The notes below the pieces were generated by a model. The model saw only the letters and a program-made list of their open reading frames with translations, was not told the origin of the DNA and made no database searches. Positions 9,401 to 22,100 of a stretch of 40,769 bases of DNA are shown here, piece after piece; positions within the stretch are counted from its first letter, which is position 1; each line of letters opens with the position of its first letter. Where the stretch lies: positions 1 to 40,769 of the IMG/VR virus record IMGVR_UViG_3300013093_000098; one strand, given 5' to 3'. Position numbers and translations under genes: made by a program. Source of the DNA: a virus.

Positions 9401-10171
9401 GTTTCCAATCCGACTACATCTACGATTTACTATTTTTATGATGCTAATATCAATACCGTACAGACTTGGGATCCTTCATCTCAAGAATATATTTTAAACA
9501 CAGAATACTTTGTTTATCCAGGAAGGACTGGCTTAAAATTCCAATACATACACAATAGCGGTAGAGAACGTAGGCTAGATCCAAGCAAGACTAACTTGAT
9601 CGATATCTATTTGTTGACTGGCTCATATGATACTGCCTATAGGCAATGGTTAGTGACAGGAACAGGTACGGAACCTTTACCACCAACTAGCACAGACCTT
9701 GCTAATCAATATGAAGCCGAACTAGATCCTATCAAGAGCATAAGCGATGAAATCGTCTTCCACCCTGCCATCTATAAAGTTTTATTTGGAAGCTATGCTA
9801 CTCCTGCCTTACAGGGTACATTTAAGGCTGTACAGAATACTACCATAAGCAATAGTACTAATAATCTAAAGACTAGGATATTAGCAGCTATTGAAAATTT
9901 CTTTGCTTTAGAAAACTGGAATTTTGGAGATACGTTTTATTTTAGTGAACTTTCGACATATGTCATGAATATAATGACGCCTGATATAACAAACTTTATT
10001 ATAGTTCCTAATTCTGTTGGTAGTTTCGGTAGCTTATATGAAATAACAAGCCAGAGCAATGAGATACTTATCAACGGAGCAACTGTAGATAATATCGAAA
10101 TTATTGATGCGATTACCGCATCACAACTACAGGCAAGCAGTTCTGTTGTAACCAGTACAACAGGAGGCTAA
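6458..10171 (+). CDS. 6: Baseplate wedge protein gp6
   Basis: The 1,237-aa protein is a gp6/gpJ-type wedge protein, the main ring-forming component of the baseplate. Its N-terminus contains the family-typical segments DYTDSSEYLALVELIAFLGQ and LARLIGYNPSR-like LAKLIGYNPSRNLPGN (about residues 45-110). A region near residue 430 reads RMVTGEDYNIVPL, another family hallmark. The C-terminal 120 aa (ENFFALENWNFGDTFYFSEL) resembles the gp6/gpJ dimerisation region. T4 gp6 is 660 aa, so about 500 aa of Thr/Ser/Asn-rich beta-type sequence are inserted in the middle (about 560-1000), as is common in environmental T4-like phages. A late promoter box precedes it and the next gene begins 5 bases after its stop. 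Confidence 0.85.
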   Translation: MIPSTTNQYLVTEDWKKIYQSYPNAEFQSYDFETLRRVMISYLQENYPEDFNDYTDSSEYLALVELIAFLGQNLSFRIDLNARENFLETAQRRDSILRLAKLIGYNPSRNLPGNGFLKILSVSTTDNIQDINGFSLANQAIRWNDPTNSNWYEQFLTVLNGAMPSGVVFGRPYDDATISGIDTQQYKINSSNTDVPIYTFSNNINGTTMNFEIVSCEFSGQNYIYEQPPKPGAQFSFLYRNDNQGNNSANTGFFVHFRQGSLAASNFTISQPVPNELVSINASNTNQDDVWLWQLDLNGNYSTLWTQVPNLVGNNVIYNSIASQIKTVYSVLTRDQDQFDLSFADGSFGSLPQGTFQLFYRQSNGLSYIIPPDQLSNIAINIPYTNKNGQSAVLTMVLGLQETVSNSQATESNSDIKLKAPQTYYSQNRMVTGEDYNIVPLTAAPDILKIHSVNRTASGISKYFELTDVSGEYSTTNIFATDGLLYKQLQSTTFSFQFITQHDITGLFENKISAILKSPEVYNFYIDQYPRIDTSSIGAIWNQSSKSTNQSTGYITIFGTPVSVGGFTSNLLQYVTAGALLKFLPPNGQYFLPNNSLTYNQDSTTKNYIWVQVESVIGDGSNNGIGPLSNGTGPIILSDQIPSTATLSQIVPAFQDTLPSSIQNELVDIIFENQNAGIAFDAITRSWYLITDSNLDLMTNFTLDFQQDTTNVGKDNSWMIAFQWNGINYDVMYRSLNYIFESEKQTAFFVDSTVKNYDYVTDTVIKDQIVVLGINQTLVTTQITNSTSTALTPVTTSTTGTSYAINYPGAVFVSSDWANNNLVSNQYYAIHPSINNGFSLITSINNGYVTLVNTLTSNIVTGQTVTFVPAIINTISTTTFSPGQSNQTVSLSHDYQWQVDSAVVESDGYVDPNKVIISFYDENDAGRIADPDAFNNIVLPNDISPQTGYLHNFIYFQYKSNGQTYSLADPTLFSAYPNPGSVSNPTTSTIYYFYDANINTVQTWDPSSQEYILNTEYFVYPGRTGLKFQYIHNSGRERRLDPSKTNLIDIYLLTGSYDTAYRQWLVTGTGTEPLPPTSTDLANQYEAELDPIKSISDEIVFHPAIYKVLFGSYATPALQGTFKAVQNTTISNSTNNLKTRILAAIENFFALENWNFGDTFYFSELSTYVMNIMTPDITNFIIVPNSVGSFGSLYEITSQSNEILINGATVDNIEIIDAITASQLQASSSVVTSTTGG

Positions 10172-10176
10172 TAAAG

Positions 10177-13100
10177 ATGGCAAAACAATCAGTCAATCTA
10201 CTTCCTACCTATTATCAAACAGATAAAAATAAAAAGTTCTTATCTAGCACGATAGATCAACTAATTCAGACTCCTACTATAGATAGATTAAATGCTTTCG
10301 TAGGCAGTAAGTTAAGTCCTAACTATAATCCTAAAAAAGATGTTTACGTTACAGATCCAGAACCATTAAGGCAAAATACTCAACTACTTCCTGCTCTTGT
10401 AATTAGGAATACAGATGGAACAGTGGACAGAGCATTTGGATATGATGATCTAATCAATCAGTTAAACTTTTATGGTAGTGATACATCAAATCTAGATAAG
10501 TTATTCCGTCCGGATTTTTACAGCTATGATCCTAAAATAGATTGGGATAAGTTTGTAAACTATAATCAATATTATTGGTTACCCACTGGCCCTGTGCCTG
10601 TAGTTATAACAGGACCTCAAAGAGAAGTAATCAGCACATATAAAGTTACTGATAGTACCGATGGGAATTATTTTGTCTTCACTCCCGATGGATTAACACC
10701 GGATCCTGTAGTTACATTATATAGAGGATCGACATATATTTTTAATATAGATAGTAAATTTCCTCTATATATTAAAACTGGAAGAGAGCCGGGACCAGGA
10801 GATCTTTATAATGTCGATATAAAAAATAACGGTATAGAGAACGGACAGATCGTAGTTACCGTCACTGATGATACGCCTAATATACTTTATTATAATACTG
10901 TACAAGGGCAGATCGCAGGCGGTCAGTTTGTGATAAAAAAACCGTTAGAAAATAGTTCTATTGATATAAATGTAGAAATATTAGGAAAACAAAACTATAC
11001 ATCTGCTAGTGGTATAAAATTTATAAATGGTTTACTAGTAGTATTCGGAGGCGATGTATTGCCTACCAGTTATATAAATAAAACATTTGTGGTCGAAGGA
11101 GTAGGCACATCTATAACGCTTACTGATTTTTCTCTTTTAAAAACTCCTGAAGACATAGCTGACCAATATGACGATGCTTATGATGGAGAACCATTTGATG
11201 ATTATCCATTTGATGATTTTCAAAATGTACCTCTAACACCCGAATATATCACGATTAATAGGGCCAGTAAAGATTTAAATTCTTGGTCTAGATATAATAG
11301 ATGGTTCCATGTTAATGTTATACAAACATCTGCTACTGCGAATAATTTAGATTTTGTTCTTCCTGCTAACGGAGTCGCTCAACGACCGATTATTGAATTT
11401 TTACCTAATATACAACTGTTCAACTATGGAAGTATTGGTATAGGTCCTGTAGATCATATAGATAATACGACTCTTGATGCTTTTTCAGCTGTAGAAAATA
11501 GCCAGGGCTATTGGGTCGACGGAGTATTATTAGAAGAAGGCGATAGGGTTATATTTAACGCAGATACGGATCCCGATGTAAGAGGGCGTGTATATGAGGT
11601 ACATTTTGTTACAGTAACTTTTAATCCTTCTAGTCCATATGCAACAGGAACACAGATAATAAGTCTAGTTGATATAGAAGGCACTATACCCGCTGATGGA
11701 TCATCTGTGGTAGTAATAAAAGGTACAAACTATGCCGGAACTAGTTGGCATCTTACTACAGATAAAAATTATAATACTTGGATAGAATCTCAACAGCACA
11801 CAGCTATCAACCAGGCACCGTTATTTGATGTAGTTGATTCAGATGGAAATAGTTTCGGAGGAAGCGCCTATACTGGTAACTTTAAGGGAACGAAGATTTT
11901 TGGATATAAGATAGGAACAGGAACACCAGATACAGTTTTGGGATTTCCTCTTAGCTATCAGAGCGAACAACTAGAAAGTACATATCTATTTTCAAATTTC
12001 TTTATGACAGATACATTTATTAATGTAGTGTCTAATATAAGTAATAAGATTCCTGTAAGCTCAGGATACCTTTTAAGGAATAATCCTAATAACATAGAAT
12101 ATATAAACGTATGGACTCAGGCTGCCGAATATAAACTGGCTGTACAACAGTTCCAGGTAGTTTATGATACTACATCTTCTATTCCTATAACTGTTTTTGA
12201 TAAACCAGGATACATATCTGATTTAGAAATTAAGATATTTGTTAATAATGTAAAATATCAAAATTCTCAATTTACGGTTACTACATCAAGCACTGGTTCG
12301 GCGGTAATAAATCTATTAACACCCTTAACGACATCAACTTCTGGAAACTCTGTATTAATAAATCTATACACAGATACTACCCCTAATAGTGTGGGATTAT
12401 ATGAAGTACCATTAAATCTAACCAATAATCCGTTAAATAGTCCTATCAGCACTTTTACCTTAAGTGAAGTAGTTGATCATGTGCAGGGTATGGTAAATCG
12501 AGATCCTGATTTTATAGGATCGTTTCCAGGAAATAGCAATCTAGGAAACTTACCTAATGTTAGCCAATATGGAACTAGATTTATAGAGAATAAAAATTCT
12601 CTTTCATTCGCCCAATATTTTATTGGAGATTCAGAACACAGCCTCCTAACAGCTATTAGATCAGCAGGAGATGACTATAATAAATTCAAACTAGTTTTTA
12701 TAAATGCTCTTGCTAGCGTACCGGAAAATTATCTACCAGCTGATGCTGTTGATTATATATTAACAACGATAAACGAAAATAAAAATACCAACTTTCCTTA
12801 TCTGCTAAGTGATATGGTGCCTTATGGTACTGATAAGAAAATAAGGAAATATACTGTTACTGATTCTAGGAATACCACATATCCTATAACTAGCGTTTTT
12901 AACCTTTCTTCTTTATCTAATCAAGCTGTTCTAGTATATCTAAATAATCAACAGCTAGCATACGGAGATGACTACACATTCGATCCTGTTGATCCTATTG
13001 TTGATATTACGATTCCTTTACAAGCAGGAGATGTATTAACAATAAATGAATATCTAAATACTGATGGATGCTATATTGCCCCTACTCCTACTAAGTTAGG

Positions 13101-16100
13101 ATTATACCCAAGTTTTAAACCGCAAATATATTCCGATGACACATATGCTTATAGTACACATAATGTAATACAAGGACATGACGGCAGTATAACTTTGGCA
13201 TTTAATGATTATAGAGACAGCATATTACTTGAATATGAAAGAAGGATTTTTAATAATCTCAAGACACAATATAATCCTGGCTTATTTGATATAAATTCTG
13301 TATTACCTGGAAGATTTAGACCAGACCTATATTCATACGATGATACCTATAGCTTCATAGATAATATGTTTATCAAGTGGTCATCTACATATGGTGTTAA
13401 CTACGAATCTAATACAACATATGATATAAACAATCATAGGACCTATAACTATAAATCAGCTGTAGATTATCTATTCGGCGGCAACTTTACAGGAAGTTGG
13501 AGATCCATATTCAAATATTATTTTGATACTGATAGGCCAAATATAACACCTTGGGAAATGTTAGGATTTACTATAAAGCCTAGTTGGTGGGAGACTCAAT
13601 ATGGACCGGCTCCTTATACGTCGGGTAATCTAGTACTATGGAAAGATCTAGAAAATGGATATATCGCTCAAGGAACTAATTCAGGAGTTAATCCACTTTA
13701 TCAACGCCCGGGACTAAGCAAAGTTATTCCTGTAGATTCTTATGGAAATCTTGTTGATCCTAGAGAATGGGGATCTTTGTTATTAAATGATAATATACCT
13801 ACTCCTGGTCAAAATTGGAGTTTTGGAGAATGGAGCCCTGCTGAAACTGCTTGGAGGAAAAGCAGTAACTGGCCATTTGTAGTACAGTTACTCATGGCCT
13901 TATCTAAACCCGCTGATTATTCTAATAAACTGTTTGATGTCAGCAGAACGATGTTGAATAAGGCAGGTCAATATACCTACAGCACAGCTAATGAGTTTAT
14001 TAGTCCTTCAGAAATGTTACTGCAGGGAGATACAGATAGTAACGGAAATATTATTCGTGCCGCAGGCTATGGTGTCTATGTTTTAGAAATAGGCAAAAAG
14101 AGAAGAAATGATTATATATCCTATCTTAAACAACAGCTATCTGATGGAGATTTTAATCTATTTTATAAAGTCGGTGGATTCGTTAGCCAACAAAAACTCA
14201 ATATAATAGTAGATTCATACAACCTAGCGACACAGAATCCAGAACCGTACCTACCAAATGAAAATTATACCGTATTCTTTAATACCAGTAATCCTGTATT
14301 GTCTATAGGTTTGTCTGGTGTTATAATAATAAAATCTAATGGTAAGTATATTATCAGGGGCTATGACAATCAAAACTTATTCTTTAATATTTTTGAACCC
14401 ATACATAGTTTATCAGATCCTACATTTACAGTAGGGGGAACTTCCGAACCATTCTCGACATGGACCGCTGGCCAGACTTATCAAGCCGGACAGATAGTTT
14501 CCTATCAAAATAACTATTATAGAGTTGTTTCTGGAAATATATCGAATAGTTTTAATGCTAACTTTTTCCAGTTATTAACCATACTTCCTAGTACAGGAGG
14601 TGTTTCGGTAGCGGCAGCACGTACTTATACCACTACTCCGGTAACTGTTCCTTATGGAACGATTCTAAATACAGTACAGGATGTTTTTGATTTCTTGATA
14701 GGATATGGAAAATATCTAGAGAGTTTAGGATTCTCTTTTAATGAGTTTAATAGTGATTTTGGACAAGTCGTAAACTGGCAGTTTAGCGCACAAGAATTTT
14801 TATATTGGAGTGCGCAAAAATGGGCCGACGGTAGTGTTATAACATTAAGCCCATTCGCAGATGTTATAAATTTTAATTTCCAAGAAGGTGTCGTAGATAA
14901 TGTATTAGATAGTTTTTATGATTATTCTATATATGCGGCAGACGGTTCTCCTATTCCTATTAATAGTATATCTATAACTAGATCTAGCGGCACTATAAAA
15001 ATTAATTCAAATATCAGTAGTTTAGGTATCTTTTTCATTAGATTTAATCTAGTACAAAAAGAACATGCCTTGATATTTGACAATACCACTGTATTCGGTG
15101 ATGTGATATATGATGAGCCGTCTGGATACAGACAGCTTAGGATGAAGATACAAGGATTTAAAACTTCAACATGGAACGGTGATTTCTTTGCTCCTGGATT
15201 TGTCTACGATGGCGTAACTATAAAACAGTGGGCTCCTTATCAATCTTATATGCCTTCAGAAGTAGTTCAATATGTTGGAAATTTTTATTCTGCTATTGAC
15301 AAAATAACAGGAACACAAACATTTGATTTTAAACAATGGTATGCGTTGCCGGAAAAACCTACAGCGCAGTTATTACCAAATTTTGACTATAAGATAAATC
15401 AATTTTTAGATTTTTATAGCTTAGATATTGATAACTTTGATTCAAGTCAACAGGCTATGGCTCAGCACCTTACGGGCTATAGCCCTCGTCCTTATCTCGA
15501 TAATATTCTAACAGATTCTATAGCAGAATATAAATTTTATCAAGGATATATCAAGGAAAAAGGTACTTTAAATTCTATCATAAAGTTAGAAAAAGCTGCC
15601 GCTGCCAATATGTTAGGCACCATAGATATCTATGAAGAATGGGCATTTAGATTAGGAGCCTATGGTAGTTATAGCACATATAATGAATTAGAGTTTCCAT
15701 TAAATGAATCATCTTTCCTAGAAAATAATCAAGGAATACAATTCGTAAATCAACCAACACAGTATCCTTTACCGTCTTTAATCTATATAACTCCTTCCCA
15801 GCTTGATATAACTCCTAATGGATATATATCAACACAGACCTTTGCGACAACCACATCGACAGATATTTTGTCAATGCCATATGCCGGTTATCCGAGATTG
15901 GACGATGTTCAATATACCTTTACAACTACCCAAGCATTATTATCTATAGATAATACTAACCTAGTAGATGGCGATAAAATATGGATAGGTTTTGAAGATT
16001 TCGATGGTTGGAATGTCTATCGATATACTAGAGCTACTTCGTTTGTTACCAGCGCTACTAGTAACGGCACGACCATCACGTTTAATACAAAAGCTCCGCA

Positions 16101-19100
16101 TGGACTCCAATCGGGAGAATATGTATCTGTAACTGAGTTTTCTCCCGGAGTAAATGCTTTTTATAATGTAGCAACTGTACCGACGATAACATCTTTTGTA
16201 GTAAATTCTAAAAATACAGTACCTACGGGTGTTCGATCTGAAGGAGTTATATTTCATCTTACCAGCGCAAGATTCCAAAATGTTGATAATATAGGAAGTC
16301 TTCCGTTCGCTACATCGATAAATCCTGGAGAATTATTCTGGGTAGATGATGTTGGAACAGGTCGTTGGGGAATATATAAAAAATCTGACATCTATTCAGA
16401 CAGTATACAACCTTCATATATAGGAATAAATGGAGAACAGTTTGGACATACTATGGCCAAGCGTGCTACAAGTAGTACGATTGTCGTATCTGCTACAGGA
16501 TATACGAATGGAACCAGTGATGGTCCGGGCCGAGTGTTTGTTTATGACATAGACCCATATACAGGAAAATGGTTAGAGATAGTAAACTATAGATTGAATC
16601 TAACAGGAGCGTCTGGAGTATATCCTTTTGGTACAGGAGGAAACTGGAGACCATCAGGAGATACTGCACCTTTCGGTGATGTTATATTTTATGATGATGT
16701 TGATGATGTTATTTTTGCGGCAGCATCTAATGCCACTACTTCTACACAGACATTAAGCAATCAAACACAGATATTTGCGTCTACTTCTTCTGGAATAGTG
16801 AAAATTTCAGGAGTATATCGAGGACTAGTTAAGAATCAGATCAATGAAGAAATAACATTTAAGGCCTTATATAATCCAGGTACATATACAAACTATTCAA
16901 GATTTGGATCTTCTATTTTTGTACAGGCTTCTGCTACGAATAAATTATTATTTGTAGGAGCTCCTGGAGTTACGGGAAGTAACTTTCATCACGGTGAAGT
17001 CTATATGTTCGACATCACCGTAACTAGTAATCCTACCTACAATAACTATGTAGGAACATCAACATCTTTTTATAGTAATGTTTCTGGGGTGACAACTAAC
17101 CTAGGAGGCGCATTAGCAACCTTTAATGTTAGGACAGTTACGGGACAGCCATATCTAGTGACCACAGGTTCTAATACAGGAACCAGTTATAGCGTCGGAA
17201 GCCAGATATTGATATCTGGTAATAACTTTGGTGGTAGCACTGCTAATAACCTGCTGGTAACTGTAACAGGAATTAACGGATTTGGAAATATTACATCATT
17301 TACAAGTTCAGGTACGCCATATCTGGGAACCAGCGCTACATTTAATATTTCTACTCTTGGTAATTCTTATATCGTTACTCAGGGAACCAGCTCGGGAACA
17401 AACTATACTAATAACAGCACGATCGTAATAGGTGGAGATCAACTAGGAGGTTTATATCCCGATAATGATCTTATAATATCTGTCACAGCGGTTAATACTG
17501 CCGGGTCGATAGTGTCATTTAGTAATAGCACAAGTATAGCCACTTATAAAGCATTTACTATCGTTAGTACAGGAACATTACCTAGGCCGATAGGTATTAC
17601 AACCTCTTCAGAGTTTGGATACAAAATTACTGGTAATAGAAGTGCTAGCATCTTGGCAGTATCTGCTCCTGGCATTAATACCGGTACTGGCGCTGTTTAT
17701 ATCTATACAGGTACTGGCGGCATCTATACATTTGTACAGGCTATAGACCCAACGACTGCGGCAGTTAACGGAAACTATAAGAATTCTATCAGTATAGCAA
17801 ATAGATTTGGTAGCGAGATATTGATCAACGATGAAGGAACACACTTATTTGTGGCAGCTCCTAACGCTAGAGATAAAGTTACATATCCGGGTAAGGTAGG
17901 AGTTTATTCATGGAATGGTAACCAGTTTGTTTTCCAGCAACTGATAGATAATCCAGCGATTTCTAATGTTAACTTTGGACAATCTCTGAGTGTAACACCT
18001 TCTGCTGATAGTTTATTAGTTACAGGACAAGGAAATCCTTTCTTCCTTGATATGATATTTGATAACGGTAAGACAACTTTTGATAATCAATCTTGTAAAT
18101 TTGGAGATACGATAAAACAATCTGGTAGCGCATATGTTTATGAAAGATATAATAAAGATTTTATCTTTGTACAACAACTTATAGACAATAGCGTTGATAC
18201 TGGAGGTAATTATGGTTTTAGTTCTCTGATAGATCAATCAACAGCCTATGTCAGTAATCCTGATATATATTCGGGATCTACTGGAACGATCCATATATGG
18301 AATAAAATAAACACAGCTACATCTTATTCTTCTTTTAGATCTCAGACTGATCTAGTTAATATAAACTTAATCGATAAATCTTTCACGATAGATACTCTCA
18401 AACAGCAACTAGTTGATTATCTAGATATAGTAGATCCTATCAAAGGTAAGATAGCAGGATTAGCTGAAGAAGATTTAAAATACAAAACTCCGTATGATCC
18501 TGCGTTTTACAGTTATATTGCAGATTCTACCCTACCTAATGTCAATGATCCGGTAAATGCTTGGCAAGAAGACCATGTCGGAGAAGTTTGGTGGGATTTA
18601 TCTACTGTAAAATACATATGGTACGAACAAGGAGAAACTGTATATAGGAAAAATGCTTGGGGAACCACATTTCCAGGAAGCAATATTGATGTATACGAAT
18701 GGGTCGAATCAACATATCGTCCTAGCCAATGGAATGCGTTATCATCAAATAATCAAGGATTGACATTAGGGATAACAGGAACTCCTAAATTCCCTAATGA
18801 TTCTGCTTATTCTTCTAGACAGGTGTATGATAGTAGCACAGGGCAGTTTACAACATTATATTATTATTGGGTAAAAAATAAATCTAATATACCCGGAAGT
18901 GTTGGAAGACGTATACCGGTTAGCGATATCGCTACGATCATAGCCAATCCAGTAACCTATGGAGAGAGATTTATAGCTATCACGGGTCCTGATTCTGTAT
19001 CAGTAAACAACTATAAGAATAAACTTATAGGAGACAGGATTAATCTCAACATAGGATACGATACAGAAAAAACTCCTATCAATAAACATACTGATTGGGT

Positions 19101-22100
19101 TTTGATACAAGAAAATAACAGTGAAAGTTTGCCTACATCTGCTCTAACACAAAAACTATTTGATAGTTTAATAGGAACAGATGTCTTAGGAAATCCGGTT
19201 CCTGACCCTACTCTATCTATGAGACAGGCTTATGGAATACAGATTAGACCAAGACAAAGTATGTTTGTAGATCGAGTTGAAGCTCTAAGGAACTTAATGG
19301 GATTTACTAATAAAGTCTTATCAAAGATTTTAGTAAATGAATCATTATATAACTTTGATCTTTTAAACAGCAAAGAAGAAATTCCTAATATTTTATTAGG
19401 AGAGTATGACCAAGTAGTAGAAGATAAGATTTATCTAGATAGTATAATAACAGAAAATTTTGTAACAGCCCAACTGACATGTAGTGTTACAAATGGTCGC
19501 ATATCTAATGTTTATATAGAATATGCAGGATATGGATATCTAACAGCACCTACAGTGACTATAGGCGATGGATCCTCATCAGCGATATTGAAAACTACTA
19601 TAGATGATAATGGTAGTATTAACTATGTTGAAATAATAGATAGAGGACAAGGATTTATTACAGCACCGATATTGACGGTGAGACCATATACAGTTATATT
19701 GAATATCGATCCTGAATATAATAACAAATGGAGTAAGTTTGCTTGGAGCGGAAATTCTTGGACACGTATACACACCCAATCCTATAATACTACACAATAT
19801 TGGAAATATATCGATTGGCAATCTAGCGATTTTAATAGTTTAAAATCTATATCATACGCTGTTGATTATGTTTATGAAACACAACAACTGACTTTAATAA
19901 CTGGAGATTATGTTAAGGTACAAAACGGTGGTAATGGAAACTATATAATACTTAGAAGAACTGCTGAGGGGGTATTAGGAACCTTTGATTCTAACTTTGA
20001 TATAGTCTATAGCCAAAACGGTACCATACAGATATTAGATATAGTTTGGAATTCAATAAACAGCTCCTATAACTTTGATGAAACTAGTCCATATGATCAA
20101 ACACTGTTTGATCAGACACCTACTATTGAGTTAACTAATATTTTAAAAGCTATAAAAGATGATTTATTCTCTGGAGATAATTCTCTATATTGGAATCAAT
20201 TCTTCTTTGCCGCAGTAAAATATGCCTTGACCGAGCAACCATTTTTAGATTGGGCGTTTAAGACCAGTTTTATAAACGTAATAAATCAGGCAGGTGTTTT
20301 AGATCAACGTACAAACTATAGATTCCAGGATCCTACATGGTATAATGATTATATAAACGAGATTAAACCTTATCATACACAGATAAGGAATTATCAAGTA
20401 AACTATAATATAGGAAAATCAAATGACACTCCTTGGGATCCAACATATACATATTCTAGCGATTTTGATCTACCTTCTTTCTTCGATACTTCAGTAAACA
20501 CATTTACTGTAGTGACGACTAGCAGTTCTTTATTATCGCAATATCCTTATAAAGCATGGTATGATAACTTTAGATATAGCATATCTGAGATTATATTAGA
20601 ACGTCCAGGTAGTGGATATACCGTGGTTCCTGAAATATTAATAGTCCCCGCTCCGGAAGATTCAGGATCAGGCGCTACAGCAGAAGCCTACGTGTCTAAT
20701 GGAACTGTATCATTTATAAAATTAACAAATCCAGGTTCGGGCTATACTATAACTCCTACAGTATTAGTAATAGGTGGCGGAAATACAGCGGCAAGCACAG
20801 CTACTGCCTATGCGCAACTATCTAATGGATTGGTACGTAATAACTTTGTAAGGATGAAATTTGATAGGATTTCGACAGCAACGACTGTGGGATCGACCTA
20901 CGCAACGACTACTGCTACAGCAAATGGTAGTAATCATGTATTTCCATTGACTTGGGCCGCGAGTCCTATCAAGACTGACACTACAGTATATCTTGACGGT
21001 CGACTGGTATTAAAATCACAATACACTATAACAAATTTTACATCGATATTTAAAGGATTTGGAACCAGTTACGAAAAGCAGTCTAGCGAAATAATATTAA
21101 ACTTTGTTCCTCAGGTAAATCAGGTATTGACAGTAAACTATAAGAAAAATATAGAGTTATATTCAGCCGCTGATAGGATACGAGATTATTATAATCCCGC
21201 TCCCGGAATGTTAGGAAGGCAACTAGCACAACTAATGTACGGTACAGAATATCCTGCAACTACTGTAGAAGGTACTGGATTTGATGCTGGATTCGGAGCG
21301 GTAAATTTTGGAACCGGTAACTTTGATGACAGTCCTATAGATATATTCAGCTTACAAGTAACAACATCAACTAATTCACAGACTTTTATAACAGCAGAAG
21401 TCTCGGTTAACTTTATAGTTTCGAATCCCAATGATGTAGATCCTAGCGTTTATCCAGTCAATACTAACCCTAACGCATATGGTGTTTCTTATAATCCCGC
21501 AGTTAATGAAATAACATATTATCAAACAACCAGTACAGCTAAAATAGTTTCATCGGGAACTGCTATAAATGTTTATTTAGAATCTTGGGGACAGTTAAAT
21601 CCTATACTTAATACAGGAACTAATGTGTTGCTGAGTTCTATAAGATTAGATGGAACAGGTACCAATGCGATATTTCCAACTCCTATCGGAACAGGTACAG
21701 CAGTATCAGTTACTATTCCTAAATCGGCATTTTCTTTAGCCAGCTCATTTAGTAGGGTAGTATTCAGGACTGAAGATCAAAATGCTTCGCTGTTATCTGT
21801 TGACATAGACACAGTTATTGATGGCGGAAATCTTCCTAATATAACTACCGCGATAGGTTATAGGCCCAGTGATATAATAATAGATGGCAGTAGTTCATTA
21901 GTTTCCTCTATAACCAGTTATGGTCCTGAAGAGATGATACCTGGACAAGTACAGGATAATCTAGGAATAGATGTTTTTACTAGATCAGGTGAAGGATCTC
22001 CAGTTATAGTTTCTCAGATAGCAGTAATATCTAACACAGAAACTAATGTCTCGACTGTAATAGATCTTAATCTTACTCCTCCTTCTACTTCTTCAGTTAT

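Noticed and set aside
11073-11080. Perfect TATAAATA on the plus strand
   Set aside because: It lies deep inside the giant gene with no gene start nearby; it shows that such boxes occur by chance in this AT-rich DNA.
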